Assembly (NCBI RefSeq): GCF_023913755.1
Contig: NZ_JAMXBJ010000050.1
Location: 574,610 to 638,609, forward strand
Length of the DNA: 64,000 nucleotides
DNA from: Pseudarthrobacter cellobiosi
Lineage (GTDB): Bacteria; Actinomycetota; Actinomycetes; Actinomycetales; Micrococcaceae
Reading direction: 5' to 3'
Positions 49,391 through 57,656 of the stretch are shown here, one piece after another. Numbering within the stretch: position 1 is the stretch's first letter; every line of letters begins with the position of its first letter. Under the pieces are notes generated by a model. The model had not been told where the DNA came from, did not search any database, and was given only the letters and a program-made list of their open reading frames with translations. Both the position numbers and the translations under genes were made by a program.

Positions 49391-50761
49391 ATGGGTATGT
49401 CTAAACCGCGTCGCATCGGCACTATCGCCGCAGCGGCCATTTCCGTTCTTATGCTTGCCGCGTGCGGCGGCTCTGGCGGCTCGGGCGGTGCGACCTCCGG
49501 CGCCTCGGGCGGCAAGGTGGACGGCACAGGAAAAACCCTCAACGTCCTGATGAACGTCACCGCGCAGTACCCCCAGGAACAGCAGGCCTGGTTCAAGGAA
49601 ATGAGCGCCAAGTTCAAGACGGAAACCGGGGCAGACATCCAGTGGGAGACGTTCGCCACCGCCAATGACGAGATGACCCGGATCCAGACATCAGTCGTCT
49701 CGGGGCAGGGACCTGACGTCTACGGACTCGGCACCACCTTCACCCCCACGGCGTACTCCACCGGGGCCTTTGTGAAACTCGGTGACAACGAGTGGAACCA
49801 GCTCGGCGGCAAGGACAAGTTCGTTCCCGCGGCGCTCGGCATTTCCGGTCCGGATCAGGGCAACCAGATCGGTATCCCGTTCGTGAGCCGGCCGTTCGTG
49901 ATGGCCTACAACACCGAGCTGCTGGCTGCTGCCGGCATTGAAAAGCCTGCCACCACCTGGGACGAGTTCACCGAGCAGGCAAAGAAGCTCACGAAGGGCG
50001 ACCAGTACGGTGTTGCGGTGGCCTACAAGGACAACTTCGATCCCTGGAAGTACATCTGGGGCATGTCCATCCAGGCCGGCAATCCCATCATCGACGGAAG
50101 CAAGGTCCGTCTCGATGACCCCATCACCAAGAAGGCCTACGAGACCTACTTCGGTTGGGTGACCAAGGACAAGGTAGTTGACCCCTCCGCCGTTGGCTGG
50201 GCCAACCCGCAGGCCCTGGCCGCCTTCGCCGCCGGCAAGGCAGCCTACTTCCCCATGACCTCACCGCTGTCCATCCCCGCGCTGGATGCCTCCGCGGTCA
50301 AGGGCAAGTACAAGTACGCCCTGATGCCCACCGTTCCCCCGGGCGAGACCTCCAACCCTTCGGACGGTAAGCCGGCCGCCAGTATTCTGTCCGGCGACAA
50401 CCTCGTGGTAGCTGACTACTCGAAGCAGAAGGACCTGGCCTTCGCGTTCATCAAGATGATCACCAACAAGGACGTCCAGCTCAATTACTTCAAGGTCTTC
50501 GGCCAGCTTCCCGCCAACCAGGAAGCCGCGAAGGAACTCGCCACCAATGAAGTGATTGCGCCGGCCCTTGAGTCGGGAGCCAAGTCCGTAGCGACGCCCT
50601 TCAGCGGTGCGTGGGGCGATGTCCAGCTGTCGCTGACCAACGTAGTTGTCCAGTCCATTCCGGATCTTTCCTCCGGAGCAGTCAGCGAATCCAACCTGTC
50701 CCAGCGGCTCAAGGACGAACAGGCCAAATCGCAGACCGCACTGGACCGGGCCAAGAAGTAA
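49391..50761 (+). CDS. carbohydrate ABC transporter substrate-binding lipoprotein
   Basis: Family 1 (maltose-type) binding protein of 456 residues. The signal peptide ends at the lipobox LMLAACGGSG (Cys at about 25), followed by a Gly/Ser-rich linker. Domain segments include LNVLMNVTAQYPQEQQAWF, VVSGQGPDVYGLGTTFTPT, IGIPFVSRPFVMAYNTELL and FAAGKAAYFPMTSPLSIPA. The ribosome site AAAGGAGAAG precedes the ATG. It is the first gene of an operon with two permeases. The sugar is not predictable by eye. A and T are slightly enriched upstream, where the operator-like palindromes lie. Confidence 0.93.
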   Translation: MGMSKPRRIGTIAAAAISVLMLAACGGSGGSGGATSGASGGKVDGTGKTLNVLMNVTAQYPQEQQAWFKEMSAKFKTETGADIQWETFATANDEMTRIQTSVVSGQGPDVYGLGTTFTPTAYSTGAFVKLGDNEWNQLGGKDKFVPAALGISGPDQGNQIGIPFVSRPFVMAYNTELLAAAGIEKPATTWDEFTEQAKKLTKGDQYGVAVAYKDNFDPWKYIWGMSIQAGNPIIDGSKVRLDDPITKKAYETYFGWVTKDKVVDPSAVGWANPQALAAFAAGKAAYFPMTSPLSIPALDASAVKGKYKYALMPTVPPGETSNPSDGKPAASILSGDNLVVADYSKQKDLAFAFIKMITNKDVQLNYFKVFGQLPANQEAAKELATNEVIAPALESGAKSVATPFSGAWGDVQLSLTNVVVQSIPDLSSGAVSESNLSQRLKDEQAKSQTALDRAKK

Positions 50762-50794
50762 GACCGGCCCACCAACTGCGGAAGGTTACGGAAA

Positions 50795-51781
50795 ATGGCT
50801 AGCAGCGTTACCGAGCCCCGGCCGTCGGACAGCAGTCCGGTGGCCGGGGCGGCCGCCGGACCCGGCGAAACCACACCCCCTGGGAAGCGACGAAAGGGGC
50901 TCAGCGAGAGGAACCGGCCTCTTTGGCTCCTGATTCCCGGCGGACTGCTGATGACGATTGTCATCCTCGTCCCCCTGGCCATGGGCATCTGGATGTCACT
51001 GATCGATCTGGATCAGTACACCCTTCGCCAATGGGTCAGTGCCGAATTCATTGGCATCCAGAATTTCATTGAAGCGGCGGTCAGCAGCGAATTGCTTCGC
51101 TCCATCTGGCTTTCTGTTTCCTTCGCGGTGATTTCCACGGTGGTGACCATACCCCTGGGCGTGGCCGCCGCCGTCGTCACCCAGAACGCCTACCGCGGCC
51201 GTGCCGTGGTGCGGTCCGTCTTCCTGATCCCCTACGTCCTGCCGTCGTTTGTGGTTGCCAGCGTGTGGCGGACCATGCTGCAGCCGGATGGAATCGTGAA
51301 TGTGACGCTGACCAACATGGGAATGGATGGCGGATTATGGCTTAACGGTCCGAACGCGTACTGGACCCTGGTGTGGGTGGAAATCTGGGCGGCCTGGCCG
51401 TTCATCTACCTGCTGGCGCTATCCGGCCTGCAGGCAGTGGACCACGAGGTCCACGAGGCGTCGGCCCTGGACGGGGCACTGTGGTGGAACAAGCTGCGGT
51501 ACGTGATCTTCCCTTACCTGAAGGGACCGGTTTCGCTCGCCTTCCTGCTTGCTACCTTGAACCACATCAACAACTTCACTCTGCCCTATGTCCTGTTTGG
51601 TGCGCCGGCACCATCGGATGTGAATGTGCTGCCGATCCTGGTTTACGTCACCAGCTTCCAGAGCTTCCGGTTTGGCCTCAGCGCCGCCATGGCGGTCGTT
51701 TCGCTGATCCTGATCGCCATTCCGCTCTTCATCTACCTGCGCGCAGTCCGGCTTGATGTGCACGAAGGAGGAAAGAAATGA
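50795..51781 (+). CDS. carbohydrate ABC transporter permease (MalF-type)
   Basis: Membrane permease of 328 residues with a Pro/Gly-rich cytoplasmic N-terminus of about 40 residues and six hydrophobic segments, the first being LLIPGGLLMTIVILVPLAMG. The EAA loop that contacts the ATPase reads EVHEASALDGALWWNKLRYV. It pairs with the next permease to form the channel. No ATPase gene is present in the operon, so a shared MsiK-type ATPase encoded elsewhere is expected. The stop overlaps the next start (ATGA). Confidence 0.93.
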   Translation: MASSVTEPRPSDSSPVAGAAAGPGETTPPGKRRKGLSERNRPLWLLIPGGLLMTIVILVPLAMGIWMSLIDLDQYTLRQWVSAEFIGIQNFIEAAVSSELLRSIWLSVSFAVISTVVTIPLGVAAAVVTQNAYRGRAVVRSVFLIPYVLPSFVVASVWRTMLQPDGIVNVTLTNMGMDGGLWLNGPNAYWTLVWVEIWAAWPFIYLLALSGLQAVDHEVHEASALDGALWWNKLRYVIFPYLKGPVSLAFLLATLNHINNFTLPYVLFGAPAPSDVNVLPILVYVTSFQSFRFGLSAAMAVVSLILIAIPLFIYLRAVRLDVHEGGKK

Positions 51782-52695
51782 CCATCGACGCGGCAAACCC
51801 GATCGAGCAGCAGAAGAAGCAGCCCATCCGGCGTGACGCGGCCCTGGAGGTCACACGCCTTATGCCGAGGCCACTGCTGGCCACCCTGACTGTCCTGCTC
51901 TGCGCCTTGGTCCTCATCCCGATCGTGTATATCTTCCTGGCCTCGCTGAACACGGATGTGGGAGTCGCCAGCGGCGAGTTCTGGCCGAGCAGCTTCTCTT
52001 TGGACAGCTACACCAAGATCTGGGATTCCGTGGGGCTGGCGAAAGCCATCGGCAACAGCCTGATAGTTTCCGGGGCCACGGCAGTCGTCTCGGCCATTAT
52101 GGCTATCGGCACGGCCTACGTGCTGGTCCGGTTTGAGTTCCGCGGGCGCCTGACGGTGCTGCGAGGGCTGCTGGGTCTCCAGTCCGTCCCGGGAACCCTG
52201 ATGCTCCTGCCGGTCTTTGTGCTCTTCTCCTCCGCCGGCACCTATTTGGGCGTGACCGTCATCGGCACGCTCTGGGGCCTGTTTATCGCCTACCTGACGT
52301 TCGCGCTGCCGTTCTCAACCTGGGTGATGGTCACCTACCTCCGCGGTCTGCCGCGGGAACTGGAGGAAGCGGCGCGCATTGACGGCGCCTCAAACCTCGG
52401 GATCCTGTTCCGGATCATCATTCCGCTCAGCTGGCCCGGAATCATCGTTTCCGCGATTTTCGCCTTCCTGCTGGGCTGGAATGACGTGCTGTTCGCGTCG
52501 GTATTCACCCGCCCGGACACGCACACAGCCGCAGTTGCGCTGCAGGTGTTCGCGTCCGCGGTCGAGGGCGGAGCAATCCCCGTGTACTCGCAGTTGATGG
52601 CAGCTTCGCTGGTTTGTGCCGTCCCTGTGGTGGTGCTGTACTTCATGTTCCAGAAATACCTCGTTGGCGGCTTGACAGCCGGCAGCGTCAAGTAA
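51778..52695 (+). CDS. carbohydrate ABC transporter permease (MalG-type)
   Basis: Second membrane permease, 305 residues, six hydrophobic segments beginning LLATLTVLLCALVLIPIVYI. The EAA loop is ELEEAARIDGASNLGILFRI, followed by IIPLSWPGIIVSAIFAFLLG. The C-terminal QKYLVGGLTAGSVK is typical of the MalG family. Its start overlaps the MalF-type gene by 4 bp. A terminator hairpin follows 18 bp after the stop. Confidence 0.94.
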   Translation: MTIDAANPIEQQKKQPIRRDAALEVTRLMPRPLLATLTVLLCALVLIPIVYIFLASLNTDVGVASGEFWPSSFSLDSYTKIWDSVGLAKAIGNSLIVSGATAVVSAIMAIGTAYVLVRFEFRGRLTVLRGLLGLQSVPGTLMLLPVFVLFSSAGTYLGVTVIGTLWGLFIAYLTFALPFSTWVMVTYLRGLPRELEEAARIDGASNLGILFRIIIPLSWPGIIVSAIFAFLLGWNDVLFASVFTRPDTHTAAVALQVFASAVEGGAIPVYSQLMAASLVCAVPVVVLYFMFQKYLVGGLTAGSVK

Positions 52696-52713
52696 GACAG
52701 CTTCGAATAACAG

Positions 52714-52762
52714 ACAACTCCGCCCGATACAGCATTGCTGTTCCGGTCGGAGTTGTTTGTTT
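52714..52762 (+). terminator. rho-independent terminator of the sugar ABC operon
   Basis: ACAACTCCG (52714-52722) pairs with CGGAGTTGT (52748-52756), followed by TTGTTTATT. The 25-base apex contains further partial pairing (ACAGCA with TGCTGT). Confidence 0.8.
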
Positions 52763-52782
52763 ATTGCGGGCCTTGTCCCTCG

Positions 52783-52818
52783 GGCCGTGGGTCAATCTGG
52801 CCGTGGGTCAATCTGGCC
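52783..52818. repeat. exact 16-bp tandem duplication
   Basis: GGCCGTGGGTCAATCT occurs at 52783-52798 and again at 52799-52814, followed by a third partial GGCC. It lies between the convergent ends of the sugar ABC operon and the stress-type protein gene. Non-coding as far as I can see. Confidence 0.8.
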
Positions 52819-52832
52819 TCCGGCGGCGCCGC

Positions 52833-53897
52833 TTAGGGTGTGGATTCGCCGGAGTCCTTGGAGGAGTCAGGCTGGGAGTGCGCCCGGGACCGATCTGCGG
52901 CGGGCTGCTCTGAGCCGGTCTGTTCTGTGCCGGGCTGTTCGGTGCCGGGCTGGCCTGTGGTGGCCTGGTCTGAGACACGGACGCCGTACTGCGGCCGGCC
53001 GTCAGGGAGGTCCGGGTAGCGGACGGCGGCAGCGGGAGCCTTCGCCGGCTGGGCCGCTGCCTCCGGCTGCGTGCCCTGGTCCGGGCCGGCAGCCTGGCCC
53101 ACGCCTTGGGCTGTCCCTTGGCCCGACCTACCGGCACCCTGCTGTCCGTAGGGGTCATTCCAACTGGCAGGGCGTGCGGGTCCCTGACCAGGCTGATTGC
53201 CCGGCTGGCCGGGCTGCTGGCCCGTCTGGCCCGGCTGGCCGGGCTGCTGACCCGTCTGGCCCGGCTGGCCCGGCTGGCCGGGCTGCTGACCCGTCTGGCC
53301 CGTCTGACCCGTCTGGCCCGTCTGACCCGTCTGGCCGTACTGCTGGTTCTGGTAGCCCTGGGGATTGTATGGGGCGGCTGCTGCGTCCGAGCGGGTCATG
53401 GGCAGTTGCTGGAGCAGCCGGCGCGCATCATGGGCAGCTTCCACCGATACCACAACGTCGTAGCTGGTGGCCACCACCTGGCTGGTGGAGGTGAAATCCC
53501 GCTTTCCGCGCTGCATGGCATAGGTGACGATGCCGAACAGCATAAAGAAGGCAGCCCCCATCAGCACAGACGCCAGGATGGAGAAATAGCCGGGCGATGG
53601 TGCGAAGAAGGAAAGCATGACGCCCACGAAGAGGCCGAACCACATACCGCTGAGCGCCCCGGAGAGAGCCACCCGAGGGTAGCTGAGGCGGCCGGTCACC
53701 CGCTCAACCATCTTAAGTTCGTTGCCCACGATGGAAACCATCTGGACCGGGAACTGCTGGTCGGCGAGGTAGTCCACCGCCTTCTGGGCATCCAAGTAAG
53801 AGGTGTACGAGCCTACGGTGTCACCGGTGGGCACCGTGCGGGCGTCGTCGGGCCCACTGGGGCCACCGGCCTTGGGAGCACCAAAAATGTTTGACAT
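52833..53897 (-). CDS. general stress protein-like membrane protein with Gln/Gly/Pro repeat tail
   Basis: Protein of 354 residues. The N-terminal 60 residues resemble the YflT/general stress protein 17M-type domain (VGSYTSYLDAQKAVDYLADQ, FPVQMVSIVGNELKMVERV). Two transmembrane helices follow (LSGMWFGLFVGVMLSFF and FSILASVLMGAAFFMLFGIV) and a cytoplasmic strand SYDVVVSVEAAHDARRLLQ. From about residue 185 the chain is low complexity, with QTGQTG and QTGQQPGQPG repeats encoded by 53199-53336, then an acidic Ser/Pro-rich end. I took the ATG at 53897 (MSNIFGAPKAGG). Divergent from the MgtE-N/CBS gene. Function unknown; stress link is by family resemblance. Confidence 0.8.
   Translation of the reverse strand: MSNIFGAPKAGGPSGPDDARTVPTGDTVGSYTSYLDAQKAVDYLADQQFPVQMVSIVGNELKMVERVTGRLSYPRVALSGALSGMWFGLFVGVMLSFFAPSPGYFSILASVLMGAAFFMLFGIVTYAMQRGKRDFTSTSQVVATSYDVVVSVEAAHDARRLLQQLPMTRSDAAAAPYNPQGYQNQQYGQTGQTGQTGQTGQTGQQPGQPGQPGQTGQQPGQPGQTGQQPGQPGNQPGQGPARPASWNDPYGQQGAGRSGQGTAQGVGQAAGPDQGTQPEAAAQPAKAPAAAVRYPDLPDGRPQYGVRVSDQATTGQPGTEQPGTEQTGSEQPAADRSRAHSQPDSSKDSGESTP
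53199..53336 (-). repeat. coding tandem repeats (30-bp and 9-bp units)
   Basis: Inside the stress-type protein gene, a 30-bp unit encoding QTGQQPGQPG occurs about three times with small additions, next to a run of 9-bp units encoding QTG. Copies differ by single bases, so the array could expand or contract by slippage. Confidence 0.8.
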
Positions 53898-53974
53898 ACA
53901 CCCATTCTTGCCCATCAGCATGTATGCCGCCTGTAAATTCAGCTAAAAGAGAGCAGACTCGGTAGCCTGTAGAC

Positions 53975-55258
53975 GTGAGCACAAATCTTTCGCGCGTCTT
54001 CGTGGCCCGCCTGCTGGGTCTTGACGTCTTCGACCCTTTGGGCGACCGCCTGGGCAGGTTGCGCGATGTGGTGGTGCTCTCGCGTGGCAGCCGCGGCGCC
54101 CCGCACGTGGTGGGCATCGTCGTCGAAGTTCCCGGCAAAAAGCGCGTCTTTGTGCCGATGACACGTATTACCTCCATCGACCAGACACAGATCATCTGTA
54201 CGGGCCTGGTCAACCTTCGGCGCTTTGAGCAGCGCGGCGCCGAGACGCTGGTGGTCGCGGAAATGTTCGACCGCCGCGTCACTCTCCGGGACGGCAGCGG
54301 CGACGCCACCATCGAGGACATCGCCATGGACCAGCACCGGTCCCGCGACTGGTTCGTGAGCAAGCTGTTCGTCCGCCGGGGCCACTCCTTGTCCCCGCTC
54401 AGCCGGCTGCGCCGGAACGAGACCATGATCATCGACTGGGCCGACGCCCTCCAAGGTGCCCGCACCGAACCCCAGGCAGCCACCCAGTTCGTGGCCAACC
54501 ACGAGGACCTCAAACCCGCAGACTTCGCCGAGGCTCTGCAGGAAATGAGCGACAAACGCCGCTTCGAAGTGGCCAGCGAACTCCAGGACGAACGCCTGGC
54601 CGACGTGCTGCAGGAAATGCCCGAAGACGACCAGGTGGAGATCCTCTCCGCCCTCGACGTCGAACGCGCGGCGGACGTCCTGGAGGAAATGGACCCCGAC
54701 GACGCCGCCGACCTCCTCGCCGAACTCCCTTCTGCACAGGCGGAGGAGCTTCTCCGCCTCATGGAACCCGAAGGCGCCGAGGACGTCAGGCGGCTCCTCG
54801 AATACGACGAGGACACCGCCGGTGGCCTGATGACGCCTGTTCCGGTGATCCTCCCCCCGGAGGCAACCGTCGCCGAGGCACTGGCCCACGTCCGCCGTGA
54901 GGAACTCTCCCCCGCCCTCGCCTCGTCCATCTTCATCACCCGGCCCCCGTTGGAAACCCCCACGGGACGGTTCCTGGGCGTTGTGCACATCCAGCAACTG
55001 CTCCGCTACCCGCCGCCGGAACCCCTGGGCAACCTCGTGGACAAGAACCTTGAGCCGGTCTCCGACCAGGCCCACATCAGCGAGGTGGCGCGCACCCTCG
55101 CCACCTACAACCTGAACTGTCTTCCCGTGGTCAATGACGCAGGCCGGCTCGTGGGGGCGGTGACTGTTGATGACGTTTTGGATCATCTGTTGCCGGATGA
55201 CTGGCGCGCCTATGATGGCGAAGCCCCGATAAGAAAACTGGGAGGCCGCATTGGCTGA
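53975..55258 (+). CDS. PRC-barrel / MgtE N-terminal / CBS-domain protein (no transport domain)
   Basis: Soluble protein of 427 residues. Residues 1-70 resemble a PRC-barrel (FVARLLGLDVFDPLGDRLGR, FVPMTRITSID). The middle is the MgtE N-domain of helical repeats (FAEALQEMSDKRRFEVASEL, VLQEMPEDDQVEILSALD, VLEEMDPDDAADLLAELP). Two CBS domains follow (LLEYDEDTAGGLMTPVPVIL and the C-terminal NCLPVVNDAGRLVGAVTVDD). The Mg2+ channel domain of MgtE is missing, so this is a sensor rather than a transporter. Start GTG at 53975. It overlaps the DUF1003 membrane-protein gene by 8 bp, suggesting the two act together. Same gene type as Rv1232c (from memory). Confidence 0.9.
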   Translation: MSTNLSRVFVARLLGLDVFDPLGDRLGRLRDVVVLSRGSRGAPHVVGIVVEVPGKKRVFVPMTRITSIDQTQIICTGLVNLRRFEQRGAETLVVAEMFDRRVTLRDGSGDATIEDIAMDQHRSRDWFVSKLFVRRGHSLSPLSRLRRNETMIIDWADALQGARTEPQAATQFVANHEDLKPADFAEALQEMSDKRRFEVASELQDERLADVLQEMPEDDQVEILSALDVERAADVLEEMDPDDAADLLAELPSAQAEELLRLMEPEGAEDVRRLLEYDEDTAGGLMTPVPVILPPEATVAEALAHVRREELSPALASSIFITRPPLETPTGRFLGVVHIQQLLRYPPPEPLGNLVDKNLEPVSDQAHISEVARTLATYNLNCLPVVNDAGRLVGAVTVDDVLDHLLPDDWRAYDGEAPIRKLGGRIG

Positions 55259-56006
55259 CACCGGCGCCCCCAAGAATCCCAATAAGAAGGCGGCTGCCAA
55301 GGGCGGACTCGACACACCCCTAAGTGGCCGCCAGCGCATCCTGCCGAAGTTCTCACCCGACCCGGATGCATTCGGCCATGCGACGGAAGGCTTCGCCCGG
55401 TTTATGGGCACGCCGCAGTTCCTGGTCTATATGACGGTCTTCGTCGTCATCTGGCTGGTCTGGAACACGTGGGCACCGGCGGAGTGGCAGTTCGATTCGC
55501 GCCTCCTGGGCTACACCCTCCTGACACTCATGCTTTCCCTGCAGGCCTCCTACGCGGCCCCGCTGCTGCTGCTGGCCCAGAACCGGCAGGACGACCGCGA
55601 CCGGGTCTCCCTCCAGCAGGATCGCCAACAGGCGGCACGCAACCTGGCCGACACCGAGTATCTCACCCGGGAGCTGGCGTCGCTGAGGATCGCGCTGCGC
55701 GAGGTTGCCACCCGGGACTACGTCCGGGCCGAACTACGGACACTCCTCGAGGACATGCTGGAAGCGCAGGAGGAACTGCGGTCCCACGATCCCGCCGGAT
55801 CCGGCAGCCATGAGTCCCCGCGTGAGAAGGTCAAGGAAAAGCTGAAGGAAAAGCGCGACAAACAGCGGAACCCCCGCACGCAGCAGATTCCCAAGGTCAA
55901 ACCCAGCCATGTCGCCTACGACACCGTCGCCAAGGACACGGCCGCTACCGACCCCGCAATCCAGGACCCGGCCGTCCCCAAGCACATCCCCACCACCGAA
56001 AGCTGA
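55251..56006 (+). CDS. DUF1003 membrane protein
   Basis: Protein of 251 residues. The DUF1003 core is at about residues 40-150: FARFMGTPQFLVYMTVFVVI and WLVWNTWAP form the first helix and conserved loop, LLGYTLLTLMLSLQASYAAP the second, and LLLLAQNRQDDRDRVSLQQD the signature. The C-terminal 80 residues are charged, with Lys/Glu-rich helical sequence and a polar tail. TTG start at 55251 with GGGAGG about nine bases before; it lies inside the preceding gene. Probably a cytoplasmic-membrane partner of the MgtE-N/CBS protein. Function unknown. Confidence 0.9.
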   Translation: MADTGAPKNPNKKAAAKGGLDTPLSGRQRILPKFSPDPDAFGHATEGFARFMGTPQFLVYMTVFVVIWLVWNTWAPAEWQFDSRLLGYTLLTLMLSLQASYAAPLLLLAQNRQDDRDRVSLQQDRQQAARNLADTEYLTRELASLRIALREVATRDYVRAELRTLLEDMLEAQEELRSHDPAGSGSHESPREKVKEKLKEKRDKQRNPRTQQIPKVKPSHVAYDTVAKDTAATDPAIQDPAVPKHIPTTES

Positions 56007-56017
56007 GCCCCGCCCGC

Positions 56018-57145
56018 ATGAGCGCCTCCCTGGAGCAGGCAGTCCACGCTGCGCTGGCCACCGTGATCGATCCTGAGCTCCGCCGTCCCATCACGGAACT
56101 GGGCATGGTGGAGTCTGTGGATGTCGCTGCGGACGGCCGGGTCAGGCTGGCTGTCCTGCTGACCATCGCGGGCTGCCCCCTGCGCGGGACCATTACCGCA
56201 GACTCCGAGAAGGCGCTGTCCGCAGTTCCGGGCGTGACCGCCGTCGAGGTTGAACTGAAAGTGATGAACCAGGCCCAGCGGGACGCCCTGAAGGAACAGC
56301 TCCGCGGCGCCTCCGGGCAGCGCGGGATTCCGTTCAACGAGCCGGGGTCCCTGACCAAGGTGTTCGCGGTGGCAAGCGGCAAGGGTGGTGTGGGCAAGTC
56401 ATCGCTGACCGTCAACCTTGCCTGCGCCCTGGCCGCCCAAGGCCTCCGTGTGGGCATTGTGGACGCCGACGTCCATGGCTTCTCGGTTCCGGCCCTGATG
56501 GGCATCACGCAGGCGCCCACCCGGGTGGACGACATGATCCTGCCGCCGGTGGCCTACGGCGTAAAAGTGATTTCCATCGGCATGTTCGTCGCCGGAAACC
56601 AGCCGGTTGCCTGGCGTGGGCCGATGCTCCACCGGGCCCTGGAACAGTTCCTGACGGACGTCTACTTCGGCGACCTCGACGCCCTGTTCCTCGACCTGCC
56701 TCCCGGCACCGGTGACATCGCGATTTCGGTGGCCCAGTTGCTGCCGAAGGCTGAGATCCTGGTGGTCACCACGCCCCAGGCCGCAGCTGCCGACGTCGCC
56801 GAGCGCGCCGGTGCCATCGCCACCCAGACAGGTCAGACGGTGGCCGGCGTTATCGAGAACATGTCATACCTGGAAATGCCCGACGGCGAGAGGATGGAGC
56901 TGTTCGGCAGCGGCGGTGGGGCGGTCCTCGCCGAACGGCTCACGACGACGGTGGGCACCGATGTGCCGCTCCTGGGACAGATTCCGCTGGACATCCTGCT
57001 GCGGGAAGGCGGCGACGCCGGCACGCCCATCGTGCTTGGCCGGCCAGAAACTCCGGCGGCCATTGCTTTGACCGAAATCGCCGGAAAACTTGCTGCCAGG
57101 CCCAGGGGCCTGACAGGGATAAAACTGGGCCTGCAGCCGCGTTAA
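56018..57145 (+). CDS. mrp: Mrp/NBP35-family ATP-binding protein (Fe-S cluster carrier)
   Basis: P-loop ATPase of 375 residues, thought to carry iron-sulfur clusters to target proteins. The N-terminal 90 residues are a MIP18/DUF59 domain (VIDPELRRPITELGMVESVD). The deviant Walker A is VASGKGGVGKSSLTVNLACA, with Walker B-type DLDALFLDLPPGTGD and IENMSYLEMPDG. The usual CxxC cluster ligands are not obvious in the segment after IENMSYLEM, as in other actinobacterial Mrp proteins. The ATG lies 11 bp after the DUF1003 gene, so the two are likely co-transcribed. Convergent with tatB. Confidence 0.93.
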   Translation: MSASLEQAVHAALATVIDPELRRPITELGMVESVDVAADGRVRLAVLLTIAGCPLRGTITADSEKALSAVPGVTAVEVELKVMNQAQRDALKEQLRGASGQRGIPFNEPGSLTKVFAVASGKGGVGKSSLTVNLACALAAQGLRVGIVDADVHGFSVPALMGITQAPTRVDDMILPPVAYGVKVISIGMFVAGNQPVAWRGPMLHRALEQFLTDVYFGDLDALFLDLPPGTGDIAISVAQLLPKAEILVVTTPQAAAADVAERAGAIATQTGQTVAGVIENMSYLEMPDGERMELFGSGGGAVLAERLTTTVGTDVPLLGQIPLDILLREGGDAGTPIVLGRPETPAAIALTEIAGKLAARPRGLTGIKLGLQPR

Positions 57146-57176
57146 CGCAGCGTTGCCCACCAGAGGCGACGGGGGC

Positions 57177-57587
57177 CTAGGTGGCTTCGGTATCGAACGG
57201 GGCGGGTTCGCCCGGAGGCAGCGACTGGACTACACGTTCCGGACGGGAGGGAGCCGTCCCTCCTGTGGCAACCGCCCCTGCACCGGCAACCGCAGCCACC
57301 GCTGCTGGCGCTCCAGCACTGACGGACTTGGTGTCGTCGTCGAGGAGGGCTTCCTTGATGATGCGCCGCGGATCGTACTGGCGGGGATCGTATTTCTTCC
57401 AGTCGACATCGTCGATGTCGATGCCGACTTCTTCCTTGATCTGCTCCCGGGCACCGGAGGCCATCCGGCGGACTTCCTTCACGAGATTCGCAAGTTTCTG
57501 GGTGTATTCGGGCAGGCGCTGCGGACCGATCACCAGAATGCCGATGATCAGCAGGAGGAAGAACTCCGGGCCGTTGATTCCAAACAC
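57177..57587 (-). CDS. tatB: Sec-independent protein translocase protein TatB
   Basis: Twin-arginine translocation component of 136 residues. The N-terminus MFGINGPEFFLLLIIGILVI is the single membrane helix with the conserved Glu, followed by the GPQRLPEYTQKLANLVKEV hinge and amphipathic helix. The tail is acidic then Pro/Ala-rich. TatB rather than TatA by the FGINGPE start and the length. It lies downstream of sigE and the anti-sigma gene on the same strand, as in mycobacteria (Rv1221-Rv1224), but without htrA between. Confidence 0.93.
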   Translation of the reverse strand: MFGINGPEFFLLLIIGILVIGPQRLPEYTQKLANLVKEVRRMASGAREQIKEEVGIDIDDVDWKKYDPRQYDPRRIIKEALLDDDTKSVSAGAPAAVAAVAGAGAVATGGTAPSRPERVVQSLPPGEPAPFDTEAT

Positions 57588-57656
57588 TTTAGGAAGATTA
57601 CCCTCTCAGGAGCCCCGCTGACGATTCCTGCCCGCCAGCGTCGCAAAGTGCCTGCA

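Noticed and set aside
53199..53336. CRISPR array
   Set aside because: Units are contiguous without spacers and keep a reading frame; they are coding repeats.
53939..55411. 490-codon minus-strand frame opposite the MgtE-N/CBS gene
   Set aside because: Antisense of a well-supported gene, without any domain.
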